Source: Cyanophora paradoxa (Eukaryota > Glaucocystophyceae > Cyanophorales > Cyanophoraceae). From it: 64,000 bases of DNA. The number at the start of each line of letters is the position of its first letter. Position 1 is the first letter of the stretch. Where the stretch lies: positions 806,001 to 870,000 of the forward strand of contig QPMI01000017.1 of the NCBI GenBank assembly GCA_004431415.1. The letters run 5' to 3'. The notes beneath the pieces are model-generated. The model was not told the origin of the DNA and did not search any database. It was given only the letters and a program-made list of their open reading frames with translations. Of this stretch, positions 56,001 to 64,000 are shown one piece after another. Both the position numbers and the translations under genes were made by a program.

Positions 56001-59000
56001 TGGACGCGGCGCCGCCGCCGGCGCGGCTCCCGTCCTCGTCGTCCGAGTCCCTGGGCTGGGCGGCGGCGAGGGCGACCTTCATGGAGGGGAGGTCGTCGCA
56101 GATGTTGACGATGACGATCGTCTGGAGCACGTTGACGAGCACGTAGAGGCCGAGCACGATGACGACGACGAAGTAGATAACGGCGGCGGCGCCGGCGGCG
56201 CGCATCCCGTCGAACATCACATCGTTCCAGCTGTCCAGCGTGATCACCTGCACGACGGCCAGGTACGACGCGTACAGCGAGTCGAAGTTCGTCCGCCGCG
56301 CCTCCTCCCGCACGCCCGCTGCGGGGGACAGGCGGCTCGGACGGGGCGCGCGCGAGGGGCGCGGGGCGGGGGCCGGGGCGGGGCGGGGCGGGGCGGGGGC
56401 GCGAGGGCAGGCGGATCGGCGCGGCTGCCTCAGCAGATATTAAGCGAATGAGTGTGTGTGTTTGCATCACGGCAAATCAATGGCCTCGAGAGTTGGTCAT
56501 CCCTGGCAGCTCGCGCTCCTCCCGGAACTAAGGCGGTACCCCTCCCCCAGTAGCGGAGGCGGACCCTGCAGGAAGCTGGGGCAGCGGTTGGAGTAGAGGC
56601 AGTGCCCGCCGAAGAGCTGCATGCCGACGAGGGCGAGGACCAGGCTGCGGGCGACGAGAGGTCAGGCGGCGCCGGCGCGGGCGCTTGGGCGGCCTCGGGC
56701 GGCCTCGGGCTGGGCCTGGAGCGCACAGGCCGACGCCGAAGAAGGGCATATAGTTGACGAGCGAGCGGAAGGCGCGGTACATGTTCTTGATCAGGATCGC
56801 GAAGATCCTGCGGCGCGGGGCCGGCGTCAGAAAGGGACGGAGCGGGGCCGGGCCCCGCGCGCGCGGCTCCGCCGGAGGGAAGGGGAGAGGAGAGGCGCAC
56901 CGGTCGTACTCGGCGAGGGGCCGGAGGAGGACGAGGACGCGGAGGGCGTTGCCGTAGGGGCGCTCGACGCCGGTGGCGACCTCGACGATGGTCCAGATGG
57001 TGCACGGGAACTCGACGAGGCCCCACTTGGAGGCGAAGTAGCGGCGGAAGCCGAAGGCGAGGATCTCGGCGAAGCAGGCGGCGCCGAAGAGCGCCGTGAA
57101 GAAGACGTAGAGCGCGCGGTGCACCGCCTCGGCGGCCGGGCCCTGCTCCACGTGGTACGCCGCCAGCGAGATGTAGTTCGCGATGTACGCGAGGTTCACG
57201 GTGAGGCGGTACGTGCCCGTCAGGATGATCCGGATGGCCCGCTGCCGCGCCGCCGAGCTGCGCCAGGCCGCCGAGGCGCGGGCGACGCTGGCCTTGAGGC
57301 GCGTGAGGCGGGCGCCGCCGGCGTGGGAGACGGCGCCGGCGAGGCCGTCGCGCAGGACGTCGACGGTGACGCGGAGGGGCTTCACGTTGAACATCGTCGT
57401 GCTGCGGGTGAGGAGCTGGAGGACGATCTGCGCCCCCGGGTTGCCCCGCGCCGCCTTCGCCTCGATCCGGTCGATCTCGTCGAACTTGGTCGTGATGGCC
57501 GCGATGAACATGTTCAGGATGAGGAAGGAGCCCAGCACCGTCATCACGATGAAGTAGGGGTACGCGATCCAGTGCGAGGTCGTGTGGCCCACCCAGTACA
57601 TGTACATCGACCACTGGCTCAGCGTCAGCGACTGGAAGACCGTCAGGCACGCCACGCCGAACTGCGGGCGGCGCGGGTCAGCGGCGCCGGGGCGGGGCGA
57701 TGCCGCTGGAAGGGGCGGGGCGGGGCGCGCGTTGTCGAAGCCGACGAAGCCCCAGGCGGGGTTGCTCCAGCCCTCGAGGCGGTCGACCCACTTTCCGCAG
57801 AAGGCGCCGGGCCCGCACGAGCGGCTCGCCCCCAGCGGGTCGCAGAGGTGCGAGGGGTAGACGTCCTGCCCCGGGAAGGCGTCGAGCGAGGCGCCCTCCG
57901 CGAAGCCGGAGAGGGCGTCGATGCAGCGGTACTGGAGAGAGCCCTCGAAGAGCTGCATGCCCGTGATGGCGAAGAGGGAGAAGAAGAAGGCCAGCTGGAT
58001 GCCCACGTTGAGCATGATCGGCGCCACCGCCGCCACCGCCTTCCCCAGCACCTGCAGCCCCGCCCCGCCGTCAGCCTCCTCAGCGGCCGCATGGCCGGCG
58101 CCGCCTCGCGCACCCGCATCGTCGGCAGATAGTTCTTCAGGCCGCGCATCGCCCGGAAGAGCCGAACAGTCCGGATGGACGCCAGGTTACCTGGGCGGCC
58201 GCGTCGGCGGGGCGCGCGGGCGCCCGCGGGAGGCCCTGACGGCGCACCGAAGTTGGGAGCGAGCGAGGCCCACCCTAGGGCCACGACCGCCAGGTCCACC
58301 CCTGCGCGACGCGCTCAGGGCCGGGCGTGCACCGCGAGAGCAGCAGGGCGCTCACAGGCCCAGCCCGCCCTGAGGTATGCCTTTTTGTTGAAGATCAAGC
58401 CACGCGCGACAGACTGCGCGGGGGGGGAGGGGGGCGGGGCCGGGGCGTCAGGTCACGGGAGCGGAGGAGACGTTCAGCTACAGCGCAGAGGCGCACCTGC
58501 ATTACTAGCTCTATTGAAAAACAGATGGTGAAAGCACTGCGGCGCGAGGGAGAACAACGTCATCGCGGGCGCGGGCGACCTGGAACCGCGGGGAGGGCCA
58601 GGGCGCACAATTCCAGCCAGTCGAGGATCTTCTGCCTGCGGGCGAACTCAGTGGTCCGCGGAGGACGGTGTGCGAAAGACGAGACCGCACCGCTCGCAAA
58701 AGTCGCTCGCCTCGCAGACGGGATCACGAGCAGCGATGCTCATGAAGTTCGCCAGCGTGAGCCAGACAAAGAACACTGAAGAGGGGTTAAAAGACCGCAA
58801 AGAATCTTGCCACTCGCGGGCGGACCGTAGTAGTATCTGCAAGCGCAGTTGGAAAGATGAGAAGAGAGAACCGCGAAGCAGGAGGACCACACGCACTTGT
58901 GAAGAACGACGCGTTGAAAGAAGACGCGGATAGGGTTACTAGCGGAAAAGAGAAAGAGAGACTTGCTGGAGTCGAAAACGTGGTGGAAGAGCTTTTCCCT

Positions 59001-59840
59001 GCGGCGGCGGTTCAGCGCGGTGCCCGCTCGTGCGCGGAAAAGCTATCGCAAGAACGGGTGCGCGGGGACGGTCCTAGGGAGGAAGGCGCTGACCTGTGCT
59101 GTACAGAAGCGCTCCAAGCGCAGAAGACCTCCTCGTCCTCATCCATACGTGTCCTCTTCGTCTTCCGCTCCGCGAACTGGCGAGCGTGAGCAGAGGGCGC
59201 GTGGGCGGCCTGTCCGGCAGAGAGCTGTCTCCTACCACTTTTTTCTTGGCGATGGATGCAATGGCTGCGTGTGCTTGCCCGAAAGCAGCTTGTGCGGCTT
59301 GTGCGTTGGCCGATAGCATGTTCTGCGGAGGAGAGCCAACGGATGAGCGAGAGGCTTGATCCACGTCCTATGCAATGCTCCTGGAAGCGTTTCGGGCGCA
59401 AAAACCTTGAGGTTGCCCGCTGCGAAGTTGAGGCTGGCTGCAAAGTTGCCGGCGGAGCTTGGGGCCCGCTGCCTGTTGGAACCTTTTGTCTTGTTGCTGT
59501 CGCCTTCAGCTCCATCCTGCGTCACGCTCAAGGTGCCGCTGGGTAGGTTCTTCACGCTCAAGGAGCTGCTGGGCCGACCACGCCCCGGCGCATCGCTAAC
59601 AGCTGCCTCGGAGCGAGAGGCCTCCGAGGCAGCTGGCGGTTCCGGCTCTATCCGCAGCGCGGGCACGACAGCCGCCATGCCGCCCTCGAGCGGTGCGGCT
59701 GCCCGCGGCCCGATAGCCGCCTTGCAAGCTGCTATCGACAAGGACTCCCGGGTGGCTTCATTTCTCTTGTATCGGCAAGCAAGCTGAAGAAACCGCTCGT
59801 GCTCCGAACTGATGAACAGAGTACCCCCCGGCTCACGCAA
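49024..59840 (-). CDS. Four-domain voltage-gated cation channel (Cav/Nav superfamily)
   Basis: Plasma- or ciliary-membrane channel with four six-helix repeats. Domain I: S1 FFVWLTLANFMSIAA (58770), S3 VDLAVVALGWASLAP, S4 IRTVRLFRAMRGLKNYLP, pore FQSLTLSQWSMYMYW (about 57600). Domain II: S4 ALRVLVLLRPLAEYDR, pore ITLDSWNDVMFDG (56215). A 600-residue cytoplasmic loop follows (about 54000-56080). Domain III: S4 RSIRALRSLMLLRLLFRLR, pore FEVQALEQWNALMF (53130). Domain IV: S4 ALRMLRMLRMMRLAKRLRSV (51900), pore FRM|TTGENWNWIV (50490). After the last S6 (FMFLTYVIGNNLFVAVVL) comes the Cav-like EF-hand segment ITRFVEAWERLDPAASGF and an IQ-like motif (LVQAAYRGHQHRRRI, 49440). Filter residues two before Trp are S/D/E/E. 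Stop at 49024. The 5' end is uncertain; ATG at 59840 is the best candidate. Confidence 0.8.
50024..50094 (-). ncRNA. C/D box snoRNA candidate, family 1 (copy a)
   Basis: Lies in an intron of the channel gene, same strand. Perfect 7-bp terminal stem TGCTGCC/GGCAGCA. On the minus strand: C-like box AGGACGA (two mismatches to RUGAUGA), a D'-like CTGA in the middle and D box CTGA just before the 3' stem. The 12 nt upstream of D (AACTGATTTAAT) are complementary to the conserved 18S rRNA segment ATTAAATCAGTT. Confidence 0.55.
50897..50962 (-). ncRNA. SNORD57: C/D box snoRNA, U57/snR51-like
   Basis: Intronic, same strand as the channel. Stem TGCC/GGCA. The D box CTGA is preceded by ACTGATTTAATGAGC, a 15-nt perfect complement of conserved 18S rRNA GCTCATTAAATCAGT. 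The base paired to the fifth guide nucleotide from D is the A of GCTCA, which is the site methylated in human (Am99, SNORD57) and yeast (Am100, snR51). The C box is degenerate (AGGATGT). Confidence 0.7.
51024..51099 (-). ncRNA. C/D box snoRNA candidate, family 1 (copy b)
   Basis: Stem ACTGCC/GGCAGT, C-like AGGACGA-type box (here AGGACGAG), internal CTGA and terminal D box CTGA. Upstream of D it reads TATAACCTATTTAAT, matching 18S over seven bases and then differing at two. Nearest relative is the tandem set that follows. Confidence 0.5.
51182..51255 (-). ncRNA. C/D box snoRNA candidate, family 1 (tandem copy c)
   Basis: First of three copies in a 161-162-bp tandem array including flanks (GATCATATTAGAGGTGAAAT and onward). 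Stem ACTGCC/GGCAGT; boxes AGGACGA, CTGA, CTGA. The guide next to D is ATAACCTATTTAAT. Confidence 0.5.
51344..51417 (-). ncRNA. C/D box snoRNA candidate, family 1 (tandem copy d)
   Basis: Identical in the element to copy c, 162 bp away. Flanking spacer is also nearly identical, so this is a recent tandem duplication. Confidence 0.5.
51505..51578 (-). ncRNA. C/D box snoRNA candidate, family 1 (tandem copy e)
   Basis: Third tandem copy, 161 bp from copy d, with one difference in the centre (GGAATCAAG in place of GGAGTCAAG, plus strand). The downstream flank diverges. Confidence 0.5.
51665..51736 (-). ncRNA. C/D box snoRNA candidate, family 1 (copy f)
   Basis: Closest to copy a: 7-bp stem TGCTGCC/GGCAGCA, C-like AGGACGA, D box CTGA, and AACTGATTTAAT next to D matching 18S ATTAAATCAGTT over 12 nt. 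Sits at the 5' end of the same channel intron. Confidence 0.55.
52289..52375 (-). ncRNA. C/D box snoRNA candidate, family 2 (copy 1)
   Basis: Intronic, same strand as the channel. Stem GCTGCC/GGCAGC; C box GGGATGA (one mismatch), C' box GTGATGC (one mismatch), D box CTGA directly before the 3' stem. The guide upstream of D is CGCTAAATATCTG; I could not assign an rRNA target from memory. Confidence 0.55.
53004..53035. repeat. Poly-G tract (32 G), poly-C on the gene strand
   Basis: 32 uninterrupted G on the plus strand inside a channel intron, followed by the CGCACC that marks the donor side of the domain III exon. Length in the assembly may not be exact. Confidence 0.9.
56424..56510 (-). ncRNA. 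C/D box snoRNA candidate, family 2 (copy 2)
   Basis: Second copy in another intron of the same channel gene, with the same stem and C, C', D boxes. Two substitutions relative to copy 1, one in the guide (CGCTTAATATCTG). Similarity continues into the intron on the plus-strand right side (CTCCCGGAAC-AAGGCGGTACCCC), so a whole intron segment was duplicated. Confidence 0.55.
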
Positions 59841-60378
59841 ATTGAGCGCTCTGCAGCTGCGTGCAGGACGATAGCTGCTCGCATTTGGGTTGAGAAAAGT
59901 CTTGAAGCATCGATTTCAGCGCTCCCCTGAACAGTCCGCGCGAACCGACCTTAATGAGCTCACTGTCAATTGCAAGTAACGCGTCGCGTAATACGCTACT
60001 ATATATATCGTACTAAGCTACGCATGCGCACGTGTACGCCTTACTACTACAGCTACGACAGTAGTACGCCGCTGTACGCGTACGCGGTCCGCGGCCGGGA
60101 TTCGCGCACGCGAACGCTTTCCGAAAGTTCCACCGCGGCACTGGGCAGGACCAGCCTATATGCTAGGCCGGGGCGCAGCGCTTGTCCGCTCCGCTGCAGC
60201 TGCAACGTTAACGGCCGCGGGCCGGGGCGCCGGGGCGCGCCGCGCGCGGCCCAGCCTGGCAGCTGCAGCGCTCAGCGGCGCGTGTCCGAGAGAGCGCTTT
60301 AATATAACCGAATACAGCGAAAGCGAACGATTTGGTCCTCAGCGACTAAGCGAGAGAGAGCGAGAGAGAGAGAGAGAA
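59841..60378. other. Intergenic region, channel promoter side
   Basis: Between the 5' end of the channel gene and the 3' end of a small membrane-protein gene on the same strand. It holds palindromic GTACGC/CGTACG runs, an ATATATAT stretch at 60000 and a GAGA microsatellite at 60350-60378. No coding frame is recognisable. Confidence 0.45.
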
Positions 60379-60928
60379 CTATCGCCACTGCTTCGTGAGA
60401 ATCCATGTGGGAATGCCGCCGCCGGCGAAGAGCGTGAAGGGTGCGAGGATGGCAGTGATGTGGAACGAGAAGCCGGCGTTGTAAATGGTCAAGGACGAGA
60501 GGCCGGAGAGGGCCGCGCCGCCGCATCCTGTGTAACCCATCTCGCGCCAGCTGAGAAGCTCGGTGAAGCGCTCTTTCTCCCGCGCATTCGACATGTCGTC
60601 GCGCGCAAGTCGCCTGTAATCTTGCCGCAAGATCTGCAGCTGATCCCACGCCAGCCAAGCGAAGAACGCCGATAGAAGCATCGGGATGGGGGTGAGCAGC
60701 GGCTTCTTGAGGATGTTGATGTCAAGCCACAGGCATGTCAACGAGATTCCCTGCGCACGCCGTGAGCAAGCGAGTGCGCCTGTCGCCGGCAGAACGGACC
60801 AGGCCGATGCCTGCGCCGCACGTTAGGAAGCCGACCAAGGGTGAGCGAGCGCGCAGGGCGGCGAATTCACCCGCGCCGATGGTTCCCGTGACGAGCGGAG
60901 GAAGGAATCCGAAGCTCTCGTTCGGCAT
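60379..60928 (-). CDS. Small multi-pass membrane protein, unknown function
   Basis: Two exons: 60928-60800 (MPNESFGFLPPLVTGTIGAG to FLTCGAGIGL) and 60750-60379 (GISLTCLWLDINILKKP to the end), joined in phase 0 by an intron with donor GTCCGT and acceptor GCGCAG. This gives about 167 residues with about four hydrophobic segments: FLTCGAGIGL-GISLTCLWL, PLLTPIPMLLSAFFAWLAW, GCGGAALSGLSSLTIYNAG and FHITAILAPFTLFAGGGI. Between helices 2 and 3 lies a charged loop (RQDYRRLARDDMSNAREKER). It ends TKQWR. I do not recognise the family. A longer version starting at 61112 is possible but would overlap the WDR24 start codon. Confidence 0.55.
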
Positions 60929-61110
60929 ACCGCCTTCGTTGCTGACCCAAGCAAGCGATCCTCGCCGACAGAAGATACGCAGCTACAATAAAAAAAGCTA
61001 TAAACGCTGAGCGCGTGTGACGGCGGAGCCAAGAAGCCGAGTCGGTCGTTTGCCAAGGGGTACACGTACACGGCGAGGCCGTCCCGGCCTCGTCGCGTTT
61101 CCGGGGTGCC
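60929..61110. promoter_or_regulatory. Compact bidirectional promoter region
   Basis: 182 bp between the divergent starts of the membrane protein (60928) and WDR24 (61111). It includes an A/T-rich core CAATAAAAAAAGCTATAAAC at about 60985-61004, with TATAAA on the plus strand, suitable as a TATA-like element for WDR24. Confidence 0.35.
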
Positions 61111-64000
61111 ATGGCGTCCCCGGAAGCTTACCATGGCAGCCCGATGTGTCTTTCGCCGCGGTCCAAGGCGGCCGCGGCACCGCCCCCCGCCAGCACGCTC
61201 GCATGCCTCAACCTCGGCGCGCCGGCGAACGCGCTGAGCGTATCGCCGGATCGACGCTTTGCCATCGTGGGCGGTCGAGATGGTGCGCCCGCCGACCGAT
61301 CACACGGGCAGCTCGCTCACCCTTTCCTCGCGTACGCGCAGTCCTCAAAATCGTGGCCGTGGACACGCTTGAGAATCAGCTGACGGAGCATCGAAATCTG
61401 CGCGTGGGGCGTGTCAATCTCAACTTCAGCACGAACGACGTCCGCTGGCACCCGCTCGAAGGTCCGGCCCTTGCAAGGCGATCGTTTGTGCCGGGGCGCG
61501 GGCAGCCGATACAGCATCTTGCAGCCGGTGATTTCTTTCTGATTCCGCGGGCGCAGCGTGCAAGAACCTGGTCGCTAGCGCCGCTTCGAACGGGGCGGTC
61601 GTCATCTGGAACCTGGACCGCGCCGGCGCCTCGAAGCAGGGTGCGGCCGTCGCCCCGCGGCCCGGCCGCAGCCCGGTATCGACGCGCCCGGCGCCAACGC
61701 GTCGCAGAGCGCGTGCTGCCGGACCACACGCGGACGGTGAACCGCGTAGTCTGGCACCCGACGGAGCCGGACCTGCTCATCAGCGCCTCCCACGACGGCT
61801 CGATCAAGGTGTGGGACGCCCGCGGCCAGCAACGCACCACCACCCTCCGCGGCAAGGCGCGCCCCGCCCCTCCCGCCCGCCCCGCCCGCCCCTTCGCGTG
61901 CCGGCCGTGGGCTCCCCCTTGGGCTCAGGCGCCCGCGCAGGCGGAGAGCGTCCGCGACGTGGGAGTGAACCCCTTCAACCCGAACATCATCGCCGCCGCC
62001 TTCGACAACGGCTGCCTCCAGGTACACCTGCCCATCCCCCCCCCCCCCCCCCCGTCCCCCCTCCTGCCCGGCGACCTGGAGGGGTACGCGCAGCTGTGGG
62101 ACCTCCGAAAGGAGGCCATGCTCCAGCAGATCACCGCCCACCACGGCCTCGTAATCCCTTATCCCTTGGCGCCCCTTCCCCGGCCGCTCAAAGAGGGGTA
62201 CAGGTCCTCTCGCTGGCGTGGCACCCCGAGGTCCCGGACCTGATCGCCTCAGGCTCCCGTGACCGCCTTGTCAAGGCGCGCCTCTACCCCCTCCGCTTAC
62301 CCCCCCCCCCAGAAAAAGTAAAGACGTACCCCCAGGTGTGGGACCTGCGGGAGACGCGGCAGAGCCCGCGGTGCGTGCAGACGATCGCGAGCGTGGGGCG
62401 GCTGCTCTGGAGGCCGGGGTACCCCTCCCACCTGCTCTCCTCGGCCTCGCTCGTGGACAACAAGATCCACCTCTGGGACGTCACGCGGGGGTACATCCCC
62501 GTCGCCTCGGTGGCGGGGCACCGGGACGTGGCGACGGGGGCGGCCTTCGTGGGCGGGGCCGAGCGCCCCGAGCTGCTGCTCTCGGCCTCGAAGGACGGGA
62601 CGCTGCAGCTCCACGACCTGCGGCGGGCGCACCTCCCCTTCCGCCACCTCCGCGCCACCTCCTGCGCCTTCTCCCCCCGCGGCGAGCTCCTCGCCGCCGC
62701 CGGCCCCGTCGACCGCGCCCGCGGGCCCGACTCGCCCTCGTACCCCCCCGTCCACCGGGGCCCCGAGGAGGAGGCGGGGTCGGCCACCTCGCACGCGGGG
62801 GGCGCCGCCCCGCCGGCCTCCGCCCCCTGCACGCCCCGCGAGGCCCCCGCCGGCCCTTCGCCCCGCCCTCGCCCCTCCACCCCCGCCCCCCATTTCTTCT
62901 CCTCCGCGCCGGCCTCCCGCTTCGCGCGCCCCTCCTCCGCCGTCTCCCTCTCCTACATGCCCTCCGGGTCGCCCCCGCCCGGCGCCCCCTGTCATAGCCC
63001 CGGGCCCCCGCACGGTCTCATCGTCTCCTACCGCCCCGCCTTCTCCGCGGTACCCCGTCCCGGCTCATCCCCCCCCCCGCCGACCGACGGGTACCCCCGC
63101 TCAGGTCGCCGAAGAGGACGCGGGCGACTTCGACGAGGTCGTCTTCCGGTACCCGTTCCCGTCCTGCTTCCCCCCTCCCCCCTCCCCTCCCCTTTCCTCC
63201 TTCCTAATCTATCGCGTACCCCCAGGCACCTCGCCGAGCACTACCGCCTCTCGGGCCCCTCCCCCGCCGACGTCTGCGCCCACAACGCCCGCGTGCGCCC
63301 CGTACCCCCCCTCGCTCCTCCCCCGGGCGGACCCGATGGGTACGGCAGGTGGCGACAGAGGCGGCGCGGCCGCGGATGGCGGCCGCGTGGTCCGTCCTGC
63401 GGCTCTTCCTGGAGCGGCCGGGGGAGGCCTCGCCGCGCCCCGCCCCGGCCCCTGCCGCTCCCGCCTCCGACCCCGCCTCCGCCTCCGCCTCCGCGAAGCC
63501 TCCTACCCCCTCCGTCTCTTCCGTCGACGAGGGCTCGGCGCCGGGCGCTGCCGTCGCCCCCGCTCCCGCCCCTCCCGGCGCCCCCCGCGCGCGCTCCCCG
63601 GGCCGCCCCGGGCAGTCGCGGAGCCCCGCCCTGCGCCCTATCGCCTCGCCTCACCTCGCTTCGATATCCTTTGCGCCTCCGCCGCCGCCGCCGCGCTGCG
63701 CGCCCGCCGCCGCGGCCCTTGACGCCCACGCCACGAGCCCGTGGCGCTCCTGCAGAAGCCGCAGCCGCCCGCCGGCCCGGGGGCCTGCTCCCTGTTCAGC
63801 CCGCCCCTGCGGCCCTCGGGCGCGCCCCCCTGGCTCGGCGACGAGGACGAGCTCCTCTCCGCCCCCGTACCCCTGTCCGCAACCGTACCCCCTCGCGCCT
63901 TCTTCGCTCACGTCGCCGCAGGACCTACCGCGAGACCGTCACGCCCTCGCCTTCCGGCACCCCCTCCGAGGAGTCCGACGGGGGTTACGATTCCCTCGAG
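61111..64000 (+). CDS. WDR24: WDR24-like GATOR2 subunit (3'-truncated by window)
   Basis: WDR24 (Sea2 in yeast) is a WD40 protein of GATOR2, which relieves GATOR1 inhibition of TORC1 at lysosome or vacuole membranes when amino acids are present. The start at 61111 gives MASPEAYHGSPMCLSPRSKA. Spliced exons then follow the family in order: LRVGRVNLNFSTNDVRWHPLE, NLVASAASNGAVVIWNLDR-type, HTRTVNRVVWHPTEPDLLIS, GSIKVWDARG, ESVRDVGVNPFNPNIIAAAF, QLWDLRKEAMLQQITAHHG, SLAWHPEVPDLIASGSRDRL, VWDLRETRQSPRCVQTIASV, DNKIHLWDVTRGYIPVASVA, and HRDVATGAAFVGG. After the propeller comes a Pro/Ala-rich linker, then HLAEHYRLSGPSPADVCAHN and AAWSVLRLFLERP, matching the WDR24 alpha-solenoid start. The C-terminal zinc-binding RING-like part would lie beyond 64000. 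Introns often carry GTACCCC. Confidence 0.85.

Noticed and set aside
50024-56510. Introner-type mobile elements (short repeats with terminal inverted repeats in introns)
   Set aside because: Not fully excluded, but the inverted repeats coincide with snoRNA terminal stems, boxes are in the right order, and one element has a 15-nt guide to a known methylation site. The elements also lie within introns and do not span them end to end.
60867-61134. A longer first exon for the small membrane protein starting at 61112 or 61134
   Set aside because: It would overlap the WDR24 start codon inside GCCATGGC and would translate the likely promoter. The start at 60928 gives a compact, consistent protein.
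1-64000. CRISPR arrays, bacterial insertion sequences, rRNA genes
   Set aside because: None of the expected repeat-spacer structure, transposase motifs or rRNA cores is present; 18S-like strings are only 12-15-nt guides.

Overview
This window looks like nuclear DNA of a high-GC eukaryotic microbe, most likely a single-celled alga or related flagellate. The evidence is intron-split genes with a very regular intron grammar (donor GTGCGC or GTGCGG, acceptor CGCAG, and a few apparent GC-AG introns), animal/protist-type proteins (four-domain voltage-gated channel, REJ-type membrane protein, WDR24, F-box proteins), algal-type [FeFe]-hydrogenase domains and C/D box snoRNAs inside introns. There are no bacterial operons or CRISPR arrays. 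I cannot fix the lineage from sequence alone; a pelagophyte-, haptophyte- or similar high-GC alga is a reasonable guess. Exon boundaries below are read by eye from splice motifs and family alignment.

Layout. 1-2458 (+): end of a low-complexity coiled-coil protein. 3775-9932 (+): hybrid histidine kinase with an extracellular sensor, HAMP, kinase core and two receiver domains. 9933-14016: gene-poor, palindrome-rich DNA. 14017-24706 (+): very large surface protein made of three ~1.95-kb kelch-like modules, a Pro/Ser stalk, a PKD/REJ-like region and a multi-pass C-terminus. 25945-27701 (-) and 27866-29463 (+): head-to-head F-box paralogues. 30714-46196 (-): a hydrogenase locus with seven [FeFe]-hydrogenase catalytic domains, three flavodoxin domains and an FAD domain, apparently all in one reading unit. 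47321-48774 (+): probable myristoylated coiled-coil IQ protein. 49024-59840 (-): four-domain voltage-gated cation channel whose introns carry a cluster of C/D box snoRNA candidates, one with a 15-nt match to the U57/snR51 target in 18S rRNA. 60379-60928 (-): small multi-pass membrane protein. 61111-64000 (+): 5' part of WDR24 (GATOR2 complex), cut by the window edge.

The most unusual item is the hydrogenase locus. A conventional fusion (H-domain, flavodoxin, FAD domain) forms the 3' end. In front of it stand two near-identical flavodoxins and six near-identical complete H-domains, each with its introns, joined by Gly/Asn/His/Ala/Pro linkers with no stop or untranslated gap. The NADPH-binding half of the reductase is not visible. 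The second is the intronic snoRNA cluster, where a U57-like guide and deletion-derived paralogues lie side by side.
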